A stretch of 64,000 nt of DNA, from NCBI RefSeq assembly GCF_026151205.1, contig NC_087074.1:8225726-8289725 (forward strand). The letters run 5' to 3'. A program made the translations under genes and the position numbers. The notes below the pieces were generated by a model that worked only from the letters and a program-made list of their open reading frames with translations, was not told where the DNA came from and searched no databases. The stretch comes from Bolinopsis microptera (Eukaryota > Ctenophora > Tentaculata > Lobata > Bolinopsidae). This document shows positions 13,204-25,379 of the stretch, piece by piece (positions within the stretch are counted from its first letter, which is position 1; the number at the start of each line of letters is the position of its first letter).

Positions 13204-15382
13204 ATTATCACACTTTCGAGCCAAATTTGGCAGGAAAGCAGAATTGATATTACATGCCCCGATGGGGAGCACTGGCTCTCACCCGGGGGCATGAAATATC
13301 AATCAGTTGCTCAGAGAGAGTCCCGATAATCCCATAGAACAAGGAGCCCACTCTCAACAACTGTTCTACTACTGTGAGGTACTGATTTAAATAAAGATTT
13401 AAATCAACAACCTGAAGTAGTCTATGACCGTAAATGCAGTGATCAGATAAACTTTCCAGATTCAGGAAAAATATATATTTATACCTTGTTTTAAAAACAT
13501 TTCCTTGCGTTTGAGATGTGTTAAGCAAAATACAATTTTTTGTTGTAAAACTTTTTCAAGCTGTTGCTTTTTTACTGCACTTCATAGTTCAAAACTTAAT
13601 TAGGCTTCGGATGATGAAACAAAGTAAAAACTCCCTGGTCTGTACGAGTTTCAAGCGACTTAAGGTTACTGAAAACGAGATCAAAGTTTACAAGCAGACT
13701 TGAAAGTTGCACAAAGTTTTGGTACTTGTCAGCGATACAATCAATCAGGCTCATTAATTTCCTTAATCGCTTACTTGAAATTAAAAAGGAAGTATCATAA
13801 CAAACTACAGTCACCCTCACAAAAAGTAGTAAACACAGAAACGATGTTTGATCTATTCGAAGGAAGAAAACACACAAAACAATAATCTTGGTGTCAAGTA
13901 GTTATATTTGAAAGAAAATTATTGTCAAGAATTGATAAAGGGCTGGTCAGCAAATCGTAACGTAATAAATTGTGATACATTACGATATGGGATCATTCGC
14001 ATATTAATTTAGCCACATTTTAGCCATTTCAGACCTCACTTTTAACCCCCTCTGATCCCTTCTGTGAGCCATATTCCATATAGAAATTGTGCAGAAATTA
14101 TACTAGGCTTTTCCAAACCGGCTTCCCCTAGAATGGCTTGCGGAATTCGTGGCTGATATATAAAGAGACTTATAAATTCTGTACAATAAAGAGCGAAAAT
14201 TCTATCCCTGCACCAGTTTTAACTGAAGTTTAGTTAGTGCAATAAAAACATTCTATAAAATTTATTATGTATATAAAGATATCAAGGGACGAATGGCGTA
14301 ACTTAATCCGCTATAATCCGGTTATAAATTGGTCTGGTCGCTGGGGCAAATTTAGGTCCGATGATTGATATGCTGCCATTCTTTAGACCAATTCAATATT
14401 GCTAACAGTACGGGTGAACTGCCTGGCAATGACCAGGGTGGTTATAAAAGGCTGGTGAAGTGCGTTCTAAAATGGTATTACCAGGCCGATTATCGGGCTA
14501 TTAAGTCAAGAGTTACTTTCATAAACAATACTAAAGAGTACGGATGTCTGATATTAAAACAATCTAGAGTTGTATTGAAGAGATACATTATATTACGGCT
14601 GTTCTGATAATTTCTAGTGAAGCAAATAATGGCAAGATGAATATAAGCAGACTATTATAATACTCGATAAAATTCAATAAAAGTCAATGATTACAAGTTC
14701 CAGTGATAAATCATTCTGAAATAACAGACAATCAAGACGGGCGATAATATTGTTGATATATGAATTAGGGCGTGTAGTACAAGTACAACATGAACAGTTG
14801 AAAATTTGGACTTATGAATAGACAATCATGGCGCCACAGCCCAATTCAAATATAACAACCAGGAAATACTATCACCTTATCGCAGATTAGTATTACATGA
14901 TAAGGACTAGGATGTAATCAACACTAAAACAGATGTTCTATACATTATACATCTTCAGTTTTAATGACTCAAAATATATCTAATAGAAATAAAGTATAAG
15001 AATCACCCTCACATCGATTGATATGCAGGAAATAATTTATGATTAAAATACGCGCTCGTGGTGGAATATTCTAGAATGCAATAAGTACAAGACCCATAGG
15101 CGTGAATATATTGATATTCGATGCACTACGTATCAATAAAAAGCAAATTGGGCGCGGCATACAGCATTCACTGTGTCATAAATGTGGGAACGTGAGATCC
15201 TAATTTTACGTATTGTATCTTCGATATCTGAAATACTAACTTATCGAGAGCTATATATAGCTTGGACATTATGAACATAAATAAGTTCAACATGTCTAGT
15301 TTTGCTTTGGTGAGATTTATAACTAACGTTTGATCAAATTCTGCTTTCCCGGCCAAATTTGGCTCCAAAGAAAGTGTGATAA
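13204..15382. repeat. Inverted pair of a ~45-bp repeat 2.1 kb apart
   Basis: 13204-13246 (beginning ATTATCACACTTTCGAGCC, containing AGCCAAATTTGGC and GGAAAGCAGAATT) is found again in inverted orientation at 15337-15382 with a few changes. It could be the terminal inverted repeats of one 2.18-kb non-coding element, or two solo copies of a repeat family. The interior has no transposase motif that I can see. Confidence 0.5.
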
Positions 15383-15390
15383 AACATTAA

Positions 15391-15553
15391 TCACATGCCT
15401 TCTCATGCGATATCAACATTTTCAAAACTCGGCAAGCCTCGTGATTGAAAATGTCGATATAACCCTCGGCAATCCTCGGGAAATATCGAAACTTTCGCTA
15501 ACTCGGCAAGCCTCGTGGGCGAAAGTTTTGATATCGCATGAGAAGGCATGTGA
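15391..15553. mobile_element. 163-bp hairpin (MITE-like) element
   Basis: Arms 15391-15416 (starts TCACATGCCTTCTCATGCGA) and 15528-15553 (ends GCATGAGAAGGCATGTGA) are perfect inverted repeats of 26 bp. Inside them, shorter inverted and direct repeats built on ACTCGGCAAGCCTCGTG and GATATCG/CGATAT recur, so the whole element can fold on itself. This is typical of a small non-autonomous palindromic element. Confidence 0.7.
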
Positions 15554-17352
15554 TAAATGTATAATATCCAATTGCGATGATACAAGAAAAGATAATTTTA
15601 TAACCATTAACTTGATTGATCTATATGACGTATGATAGCAATAAAATCACAAAATTGGTTTAAGGAGTTTTTGAATGCTAGCATAATAAACTAATTTTAC
15701 TCACGACTTTAACTTAAAGGTTCAAATAAATGATAAAGTTCTGAAATCGTCGTGCTTGCTATGACGAAATGGGGTTCAAAGAAATGTGTCCGATACCACA
15801 CTTCAGCCAAACTTTATCATGGGATTATATTAATAGGTGATTAAGTATGGCCTCTAAACGGCCATTATACGGCTTCTACACTGTATTATCACAGTGCTGG
15901 CAAGCACGACCGTTAGTTGCAGGTTTATTTGCCCCTTTTAGTACTGTCAGTTATGCACATAAATCTGCACGAAGTGAGGTATAACTATAAATAACTCAAT
16001 TTCACTCGGAGACAACGTTCGCGTTTTTAGCTTGAGCAAATTATCCTACAGAAAGCTTTAAATTTGAGTGACCAAATCGCGATCGATGCGTACTTAAATG
16101 TGTCTAACTCGGCTTATGATTCATCATTGATTGATCAATTGAGGTTAATGATCCCGTCAAAATGACCATTAAGATCACATTGATAGGGGCGAATAAAGAT
16201 TTTATTATTAAGGTCCCAAACCCTTCAATTTTCGATTTATAAACCAAAAAATGTGTCGCTAAGCCAAAAATCAGAATTAGGTAACTTTGCATACTAAGGG
16301 TTTTAGAATATCAGGAAACCCATCAAAATGACCGGAATGAGCTGTACTGGAGTACATTAATGTAGGCGAATGAAGATTTCGAGGTCTCAAACCCTTTGGT
16401 CTTAGACTTTTCTAGAATTACACCCAGAAGTTCTGATACCGATTTGTAATCTTACACAAATGCAAATTATATTCTAACACATTGTGCATTTGTGGGTACA
16501 AGCTTAAATTGTTGCCAACTACAATATGTTGCCAACTACAATATGTTGCCAACTACAATATCTGATTGTGATGTGCTTAGAGCTAAAGTGACTCAATTTT
16601 AGTCTGTTGGGAGTACGCGGTCAACATGAGTTCTTCATCTGCAGTCACGTTTTACCCTCTCTTGTTGTATTCATTTGCCGCATTATCAGCTCACCACACG
16701 ATACTATCGATGATGAACTTTAGCTAGGTATCTATAGCATATAAGAAAATTATTCTACGTGTGTTTTTCCTCCTTTTTGACTCAACTTCTTCTTTTTATA
16801 AAGCTTATAACTCGAAAATCAAAGGATTTGGGACCTTAAACTTAACAAACTTGCTTAGTTATCTATTGTGTTTACTGTTTAGTGTTTACGTTGCAACGTT
16901 TTCTCAAGCGGCTGTCTTACTCCTAGTTTGCTCCAACAGTCTTATTCTTAGTCAGATCGTTTCGAAAACACTGGACCAGAAAGTTTGAACTTTCTACGAC
17001 AAGATGAGTAACCGAAACTCAAAAAAGAATAGCCGAATGGTTTCTACTCGACGCTTTGATCCACTAGGTGATTTTAATTCTATATTTGCATACCTCATTA
17101 TTCACCCGGCTGTCGTTATAAATCCTAGTTTGCCGATGTGATCTCCTTTTAAAACGTAGTATTTACTATTTAGTAAACATTTAAAAGCAGATAACGATCA
17201 ACTGAGTAGTGAGTAGAACCTCTGCAAAAATCAAGTATCTAATATCTACAGTATCCTGTTTAGTGTTTCAAATTTAATTTGTGATAATAATGTTATTCTG
17301 GCACTCTCAAGTTATTGTGCCATCAAAAAACGAATCCAACTCATATTCCAGA

Positions 17353-17508
17353 CTCAACAGACTCAACAGACTCGGACACTACTGAGTACTCCCGGACCTA
17401 CGGCTACTCTGAGTCAGAACCGGACCCACAGTTTGAGTACCTGGCTGCAATCACCGCACCCATAGCTCAGATTCCTTTCACCATTCTCCGGAGGAACGTG
17501 GAACAGGT
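17353..17508 (+). CDS. Possible orphan coding exon, Ser/Thr/Asp-rich
   Basis: After the acceptor CATATTCCAG, an open frame reads an acidic Ser/Thr stretch (STDSTDSDTTEYS), then FEYLAAITAPIAQIPFTIL and RRNVEQ. It stops at the donor CAG|GTTAGC in phase 0. No family is recognised and no partner exon could be linked. Its 3' end and the following intron are duplicated at 19057-19108, which is the main reason to note it. It could be a real exon of an unseen gene or a chance frame. Confidence 0.25.
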
Positions 17509-19056
17509 TAGCTCGAACATATTTATTATATAAGGTATAGAGGAGTATTTTTACACGAACATTAGCTTTTAGTTTTATTTAAATGGGTGATACCCGTTTA
17601 AGTTAAATATTTACGTGGAATGTGATCTAATTCTGCGGTGATGAGGTTTATAACCTAAAATTTTATTGCTTATAGTTAATTAAACCTACGCAATATTAGT
17701 TTAGATAGCACACTGCTAGACTCTTGCATTGTTAACTATGAAAATTTAATCCGTGCAAACGGATTATAAAAAGTAAAAACACCCAATTATCATAGATATT
17801 GACAAATGTATCCTCTTCTAATTAGATGTACATTGTACAAGCTGCTTGCAGTTGCAGGCACACTGCAAGCGATGGGTACGGACGTATGGTGATGTTAAAT
17901 TGGATGATAATTAGTCGATTAAAAGTGTATCGCTACCCTTCGCACTGTGGAAGGCATTATTCGGAAATACATCTTTAAACGTGCCATATTGCTAGCTATC
18001 GTGGACTCTTTACCATTCAATTTTGTTGACCGGCGATCATTTTACAGTGATTAAATCTAATCGACATGCGAAGTATTACATGTTTGATAGTGTTAACTTA
18101 AAGTAAAACTATGCGTTTTTCGTCGCTTATACTACATACCCTAAATAGAGCTGATCGGGTTGTGAGCACATGACAACTTGGCAACCGGCTAGTTTATAAT
18201 TGTATTTCATACCGTCTTCCTGGTTCTAAGACAAAGACGAGATTGTTTGTACTAACTAACAAAATGTATACCTAGTAAGCTAGTATACTGTACAGGCAAC
18301 TTACTAGCTGCGCCTACTTGCTTCTAGTGCAATTAGTGATTTGTAGATTTTAAATTCCTTTTTTAGTGATAACTAACGTATTTATATCATGTATAGAATC
18401 TTTGAGGTAGCGATGCAAACCTTTTTTATTGTATTCGTTTGTGGGAGAATATTTTATCGTTAAGCCTGCCACAGGGTGTTTCATATACACCATGTATTCC
18501 AACACAGATAGCCGCCGCCACTTATTTGATAAGGCCATAGCAACTGCACTTGGCCTTGAGCCCGCTCGTGGTGCTTGATTTTGAATACGGCTAGTTTGAT
18601 ATTTTGATAACGATATCAGAGGGAAAATACCAATTTCAGACTTTCAGGTTGTGATTAGAAATATTAGCTTGTTTGAGGTATAAAATGGTTAAAATGTTGT
18701 TAGAGTTAGAGATAATTGAGGTTATGTATTAGGGTGTGGGTGAATGATTGGATCGGAAGAGGTGACCAAGTAATAGTGTCCTGGCTAGTGAATAAATTAA
18801 TGCCCCTCCCTCGTTCCTAATTACTTTTACACCATCTTTAATTATTGCTTAAACATTAGTATAATAAGCCTTCATCTATCTAATTGGTCCCATAATTGCT
18901 TCACACCTTGTCTCGAGTAGCCCTGAGGGGATGTTTGATGAGGTTCTTGAATCACGTGACTTTATCCGAGTTTCACATGATTTTCAGATTACACGATAGT
19001 CCTTAGTACTACCGCAGTTGTTCCCCAGTTGTTCCTCAGTTATGTCGCAGTATTGT

Positions 19057-19910
19057 CAGATTCCTTTCACCGTTCTCCGGAGAAACTTGGAACAGGTTAG
19101 CGGGAATATACAGGGTGGGCCAAAAGTCAGTGTGCAAACGTTGGGTCTTATACCTCCGCCGTGTTTTATATTTGAGAGCTGTTGCTTTGCAAATGGCATA
19201 CTGTACTTACTGGTTCGAGGATTCCGTCGTCAAAATTTGAAAATTCGAATATTTTAGACCACGCCCATTCAATATTAAAACACCTATATTGTTTTCTCTG
19301 AACATGCTGAACGCCTAATTTTTTCAGAGACGGTAGATTATCAAATGTTGCATATGATCTGAAAACATGAGGCAAAACGGATTAGAAATGACGAAGTTAT
19401 CAAGAATTTTGTGTATCTCGTTAACAAAATTGACTGGGTGATTATGTGACACCGTGACACGACACCTTAATTGGGCACCCTTAACAATTCCCATAATGTT
19501 CAACGGGGTAGTTAACGGGGTCACCTTATCACGTGATTAGGTAAACCAATCACCTGATCACACGTAATGAATAAACTCGTTATGCTTCATATCTCGGTCA
19601 TCTGAGAAGCTACAGTTCTAATTCTTTCAGGACAAACGTAATTCGAATGGCCAAACACAATTCAATAACATTTAGCTTGAACCGACTATCCAAACTATCA
19701 AATAAATGTGAAAATGAACCTCCATTTGAAAAAAATGAACGCGAATATTTTTTGAGTTGACAAATTCCTCGAACCAGTGGTGGTACTAAGTCATACCAGA
19801 AGGAAGTATTTCAATTGGGCACTCATTGACTGAGCTATTAAGGCCAATGTTTGCACACTGACTTTTGGCCCACCCTGTAATATAGAGGAATATTTTTACA
19901 CGAACTAGTA
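19057..19910 (+). pseudogene. Partial duplicate of the 17466-17560 exon/intron segment
   Basis: 19064-19110 matches 17470-17520 (CAGATTCCTTTCACC, then RRNLEQ|GTTAGC versus RRNVEQ|GTTAGC). The match resumes at 19880 (ATATAGAGGAATATTTTTAC versus TATAGAGGAGTATTTTTAC at 17537). The gap is exactly the inserted mariner-like MITE. The upstream part of the exon is not conserved, so this copy is incomplete. Confidence 0.65.
19111..19877. mobile_element. 767-bp Tc1/mariner-like non-autonomous element
   Basis: Perfect terminal inverted repeats of about 29 bp begin CAGGGTGGGCCAAAAGTCAG. The element is flanked by TA on both sides (19109-19110 and 19878-19879), the target-site duplication of the Tc1/mariner superfamily. 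No transposase is recognisable inside. The empty site can be read from the homologous segment at 17517-17540. Confidence 0.8.
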
Positions 19911-20695
19911 CTACGGCTTAGATTTTATTCTTTATAATTGTATTTAAGGCATTTGAGGATTCCCACGATTCCACATTATTGTGCGTATCATTATTTCATT
20001 GTTCAAATCACCGCATAGTAAGTTAAGTCGAGATCATGCTGGATCGATTTAGGTGTAATAGTCCACCAGAGGTTTTAGTTTAAAGCTTGTTACGTCAGCA
20101 GTGGGTATGGTAATCAGTCACGAGATTTTACGACGTCCAACTCAACCAAAATGGTCTGATTACAATTTAATTGATAGTATACTATTCCACAAAAACATGT
20201 TTTCCACTAGTCAGAGACCAGAGTTTGGTGTTGAGCGCGTGCCACAACCGTATTGTTTTGTGTTTTAATTCTCTTGTCCATAATAGTCACCGTGAATTAT
20301 CATACCACCATTATCGTCAAATTAGTTGAACACGTTTCTGTGAGTTGAACTTAGCCACAAACCTCACTGTACTGTAAATCTCCCGAGCACCGTGCGCCTA
20401 ACTTCTTGAACATAGATGTTCTACGTTCAACATTTCCTCTGTGAATTCTGCCCCCATAGGTTTCTTTAATATGAAATACGAAGTGTAGGTAGAAGTAGGT
20501 ATGAAGTAGAAAACATTTTTTAGATTACAGATTTGGATTTGAAACTGTTGTCTGTGAACATTAATTACATAATTTTATATAGCATGCCGAGAGCTGCACC
20601 TATCTTGAGTCATATCCGTGTGACTCTTAATGTTTATACTGAGTAGTTAGGATAGTTTAATATGTTAGGATAGTTTAATATGTTAGGATAGTAGT

Positions 20696-20964
20696 CAGTG
20701 GCGTAATGTTGCCTGTTGGCGCCCCCCGCCGAAAATGCGCCTCCCTATTGGCGACCCCTCCCTTTTTGGCGCCCCTCGCTAAAATTGAACAAATTAGGCG
20801 ATTTTAGAGGATACGCCGGTAAAATCTTTTAAAAAGTGTGTTTCTAGAGCAAAACGCTTAGTCTTGCTAGTACCTCAGTTAAGTTTTTCAAAATTGTCCC
20901 ACATTTAAACGACGATTTTGCGCCCCCCCCCCCCCCCCCTAAGATGCCCTTCGTTACGCCACTG
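20696..20964. mobile_element. 269-bp hAT-type MITE with intact 8-bp target duplication
   Basis: Terminal inverted repeats CAGTGGCGTAA and TTACGCCACTG bound the element. The flanks are identical 8-bp direct repeats, ATAGTAGT at 20688-20695 and 20965-20972. An 8-bp duplication with CAGTGGCGTA-type ends is characteristic of hAT. The interior is C/G-rich (GGCGCCCC blocks and a long C run) with no coding content. Confidence 0.88.
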
Positions 20965-22103
20965 ATAGTAGTTAGGATAGTTAGGATAGTTTAATATGTT
21001 AGGATAGTTAGGATTGTAGTGATAGTTTAATATGTTAACTGTATCAAGCCGTCAAACTGTTTCGTCTGACCTTATCCTATTTGTCATTTGATGTTCAAAG
21101 ACAATCTCGATGAAAACGGTAGGAAGAGCGGTTCAAATTCTCGATCTGCTCATCTTGAAACTTGATTGGTATCCAGTTTCGGCCTAATTGGGTGTTTAGA
21201 TCCATATGCAAAGATATTACCATACATCAGACTGTGAAGACTGAATTTTGAGGATCATCTAGTGCCGAAACTAGAAACTAAATACTGATTTTTGCATACA
21301 ATCAGAACATTTCAGAACAACTTCTCGTGTGTCCTGCCTAATGCCTATATTTGGTAGTGTACAACTCTTCCAATCAGGCGGTACAATACACTTTTACCCG
21401 ATGGAGAATGTTCATGAAGCGACATTGTTATCTATAATACACAGCAGTGTACAGGAATTGTGATCGCAATTGTTACTTCTTGAGATTTAGTTTACAATAT
21501 TCATGATCGGTGCAGCTATTGTTGCTGCTCGAGATCCTACGTCTCTACGTAGACGTGATCTACTCGCGAGGAGCAAGTATGTATTTGAAAGTAGACGCTT
21601 CTAGTTATAATTGTTGGTATTTCTCTTTAAGGCACATACATCATATAGTATACATGTCGACCAAGGCATCAATTAGAGCCCTGTCGTGTATATTGTATGA
21701 ATGTATAATGTACAATGTATACTGTATATTTGGCCCACATCAGATCTTTCGGTGTGATCTGATATTGTGCTCCTTTGGGAAAGTTTTTATGATTGTGTTC
21801 CTAATAGGGCGGTAGCTTTTACAATTGACATATTTTTTTGGTGACATTTGAAGATAAGGACTAATGTTTATTCATATCTTGTTTGATCCACATTCACTCT
21901 GATGGTTGAGCCTGCTCTAGTTTTGCTCAAATATTCTTTTCATGATTAGCAATGTCTTAGCCTTACAGGTGAGACAGTTCAACTTAATGCGAGGTAACGT
22001 TATCTAACTACACCTTCCACACCCAGAACCATGGTTAATAATAATGAATAAGATGTTACAAATTACCCTGTGGCCATCCCAACACCTCTGATACTGTGTT
22101 CCA

Positions 22104-22286
22104 ATGTCTACTAACGATAACGTGACGAGTAACCGTGACGTGTGTTACAATGATAACGATATGACTGTGTGTGTGGAGGACGGTATGCATCTGGGAAGCA
22201 GTGTTATGCCCATTGCTTCAACTTTGAGGAGATTCCGGGTTCTGATGGGGAGTCATGAGACTGGGGACCATTTTCTTAGACATCCG
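22104..22286 (+). CDS. Possible first coding exon of unknown or alternative TRPM transcript
   Basis: An ATG frame (starts MSTNDNVTSNRD, contains MPIASTLRRFRVLMGSHE) runs 61 codons to a strong donor CCG|GTGAGT in phase 0. No acceptor precedes the ATG, so it would be a first exon. TRPM exon 1 at 26596 is preceded by a T-rich tract and CAAG, so an in-frame splice into it is possible but unproven. No domain is recognised. Confidence 0.3.
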
Positions 22287-22712
22287 GTGAGTTTGAAGGT
22301 TATATCCTAGCCTGGTCATCATCCGGTGAAGGTTATCTTTTAGCCTGGTCCAATTCCAAGTATAATATAATAGTATGTATATAATGGTTTCGTTTAAAAT
22401 TATGAATCCTCACTTTGATATAACCTGATATGATTAGGATAAACCTATGTCATTTTGCAATTTTAATGACGAAATCATCCTTGTCGGTAGTTTCGGGATT
22501 ACTGTTACTTGCCGTTATATGTCCTATGACTCATGCATAGTGCAAACTCATTATTTTTATTGGCCCTGCTTGCTAGGTTTGAACTAAACTTATTCCATAC
22601 AGCACCCTCCTGTCCCGTCAAGAAAATAATAATGTATAGTGTATATTTGTTAATTGTTCGACCACATCGAACATTTCGATGTGATCTGATGTTATGTTAC
22701 GGTTCACTTTAA

Positions 22713-25379
22713 CCCATTAGGGACGATAGGGTCGTTTACGACCCACCTTTTCTAGAGGCTATAGAGGACAAACCAAAATACTAAATGCCACGAATCTTTC
22801 GCACATATGCTCAAAATTTATTGGGCTACATTATTGACTTTCCAGTCGAGACCCAATTAATCACTAACAACTAAATAATTAGGCTAATTAGTCGCCATAA
22901 TTGGAAAATATTTCACTTAACTTCTTGCCTTGATTGGGACATTTAAACTTTATGTAGGCTTATTTTGTTGAGGACAAAATAGTTGCGGGCAACGATTCCC
23001 TTGAGACATATGAAAAGCCCGTGATAATCAGATGTTCACAAACAGAGCTAGACGCTGTTTACTAACTGCGGTCGCATACGACCCACTCGTCCGGGTCGCA
23101 AACGACCCATCACGGTTTTTCGGCTTTAACTTCTGAAACAAAGACGTTAGGATAAAATAAAAACTGTAGCATAAGTTTAAAAAATATGGTCAATACTGTG
23201 TGACTCTAACTTTTAAAAAATAACGAATTTGGGTCATTAACGACCCACTCGGCTCACTTGCTTATTACTACATATGTCCATGTTACTTCTTGAATTCAGC
23301 TTAAAACATGACATCATAAGTGCAAAATCGCCTCTCAGCAAGTGATAATCATCATAAACTACGAAAAATCGGTAAAATGGGTCATTAGCGACCCACTAGG
23401 ACCACAAAATTTATTAATTAAATATAATGTTGTCAAACTTTTACAAATATTAGTATAAAAACATGTTATATCTTGGTCATTACTCCTGTACGTTGATTTA
23501 ACTTTTAAAATCGATCAACTGGGTCAATATCGACCCACTTGGAAGTTGAACCACGTCATCAATTATCAGTATCATGCTGCTCCACCATCAAGAAAGACAC
23601 ACGTTGGTCTTAATTCCACGCAAACCACGGTGGCTGACAACTAGCCCTTCTGATATCCAGGGCCAACTGAAGGGCCGTCATCACTCATCAAAGAGCTGCG
23701 AGAATAACACTACTGCATATGCCTGGAGTTGCGTCCTGACTATGGTGCGTGGAAATCTGTACCGAAAGGACCGTGGCCGTGCCGCAAAAGAAAAGGAAAT
23801 CGGCCCTCGTTCCTAACTTGCTAGGTTAGCCATGCTGTTGTTGTTGCTTATTAGATTCTGTTACCTTTTTCGTCAATTTCGAATCTTGGTAAACGACCTG
23901 CTACAACCCACCGCTTGAGACCCAGGGTCCCACGGTGATCAGATCATGTCACTCAAGAAAAATCCCCTGAACGAAGTATACGAGATATGCTGTAACCTTG
24001 GGTAAATACTGAAAGACGAGTGGTTAAATTTCATAATCTAATCCAACATGCCAAACTGTTTGAGGTTCCTAGAAAGAACGAGAATAACTAAACAACTGAT
24101 GCATTCAGATTGCTACATCTACTCTGTAAAGGACAGGGAAAAAGCCCCCCCCCCCCCCCCATCTGGCTGGCGGTGCTGCAACCTGCAATCTCTCAGACCT
24201 CGTTGTGGGTAACAAACCCCGCAACAACGAAGCAGCTTTTAAAAAACGAAAAGAAGTATTACGTAATCGGCCGAGAGGGAAGGGGTCAAGGGGGGTTTCC
24301 ATATGATTACGCTTGTGTAATTTTGACATAATAGCTATGTGGTGGGGGGGGGGGGGCGTAAAAATTGTCCAATAAGTGATTACGCAATATATGAACGGCC
24401 CCTAAGAAGTAAAGAAAGGAAGCTGCGAAGAGAGTAGATGCAGCCATCTGAAATCTGAATCCAGCAGTTGTATAGTTCTTCTTGGACGTTCTAGGGATCG
24501 GGAAAAGATAGGCATGTTGTTTGCTGTCTCGCGACATTACGGTCGTGTTCTAACAGCTAATTAACTCGCCTACCTATCAATCCAATTCTGCCCATTATTA
24601 TATTTGTCAGTGATTAGGTGACGTGATCTGCAGATCACCGTGAGACTCCAAATCTCAGGAGGGCTAGTGGTCAACCACCCGTGGTTTGCGTGGAATTAAG
24701 ACCGACGAGTGTCTTTCTTGATGGTGGAATAGCATGATACTAATAATTAATAACGTGGTTTAACTTCCGAGTGGGTCGTTATTGACCCAGTTGATCGATT
24801 TTAAAAGTTAAATCAACGTACGGGAGTAATGACCAAGATATAACATTTTTTAACATATAACATACTAATATTTGTAAAAGTTTGACAACATTATATTTAA
24901 TTAATAAATTTTGTGGTCCTAGTGGGTCGCTAATGACCCATTTTACCGATTTTTCGTAGTTTATGATGATTATCACTTGCTGAGAGGCGATTTTGCACTT
25001 ATGATGTCATGTTTTAAGCTGAATTCAAGAAGTAACATGGACATATGTAGTAATAAGCAAGTGAGCCGAGTGGGTCGTTAATGACCCAAATTCTTTATTT
25101 TTAAAAAGTTGGAGTCACACAGTATTGACCATATTTTTTTAACTTATGCTACAGTTTTTATTTTATCCTAACGTCTTTGTTTCAGAAGTTAAAGCAAAAA
25201 AACCGTGATGGGTCGTTTGCGACCCGGACGAGTGGGTCGTATGCGACCATAGCTGTATCTTTTAAAGTAAACGAGATACAGATTAGCTTTTTTGGATATC
25301 TCATTTTTGCTGTAATGTGACCTAGTGTGTTAAACGGCATCAAAATCGGCAAACTTTAAAACTCGTCGTCCCTAATGGG
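22713..25379. mobile_element. 2.67-kb TTAA-flanked foldback element (piggyBac-like ends)
   Basis: The element is bounded by TTAA on both sides (22709-22712, 25380-25383), with ends CCCATTAGGGACGA and TCGTCCCTAATGGG. TTAA targets and CCC ends are the mark of piggyBac-type transposition. Long inverted arms cover roughly 23080-23665 and 24640-25240. They are studded with GGGTCGTTAACGACCC-like palindromes (GGGTCATTAGCGACCCAC and relatives). The left arm holds an extra 250-300 bases near 22760-23060. No intact transposase is recognised in the centre. Confidence 0.7.

Larger units (their letters stand above)
10869..17352. other. Gene-poor stretch with transposon remnants
   Basis: No gene was recognised in 6.5 kb. 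The contents I can name are a TIR transposon (11445-12295), a 13-bp repeat (12842-12925), inverted repeats at 13204-13246 and 15337-15382, a hairpin element (15391-15553) and three copies of GTTGCCAACTACAATAT near 16511-16562. The remaining open frames are short and lack motifs or splice support. Confidence 0.5.
17509..22103. other. Gene-poor stretch with duplicated exon fragment and two MITEs
   Basis: No gene was recognised. The contents I can name are a duplicated copy of the 17466-17560 segment split by a mariner-like MITE (19057-19910), an hAT MITE (20696-20964), and repeats of GTTAGGATAGTTTAATAT around 20645-21040. Confidence 0.5.

Noticed and set aside
23574-23816. Open frame inside the TTAA element as transposase
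   Set aside because: No DDE or zinc-binding motif is visible, and most of it overlaps the inverted arm.
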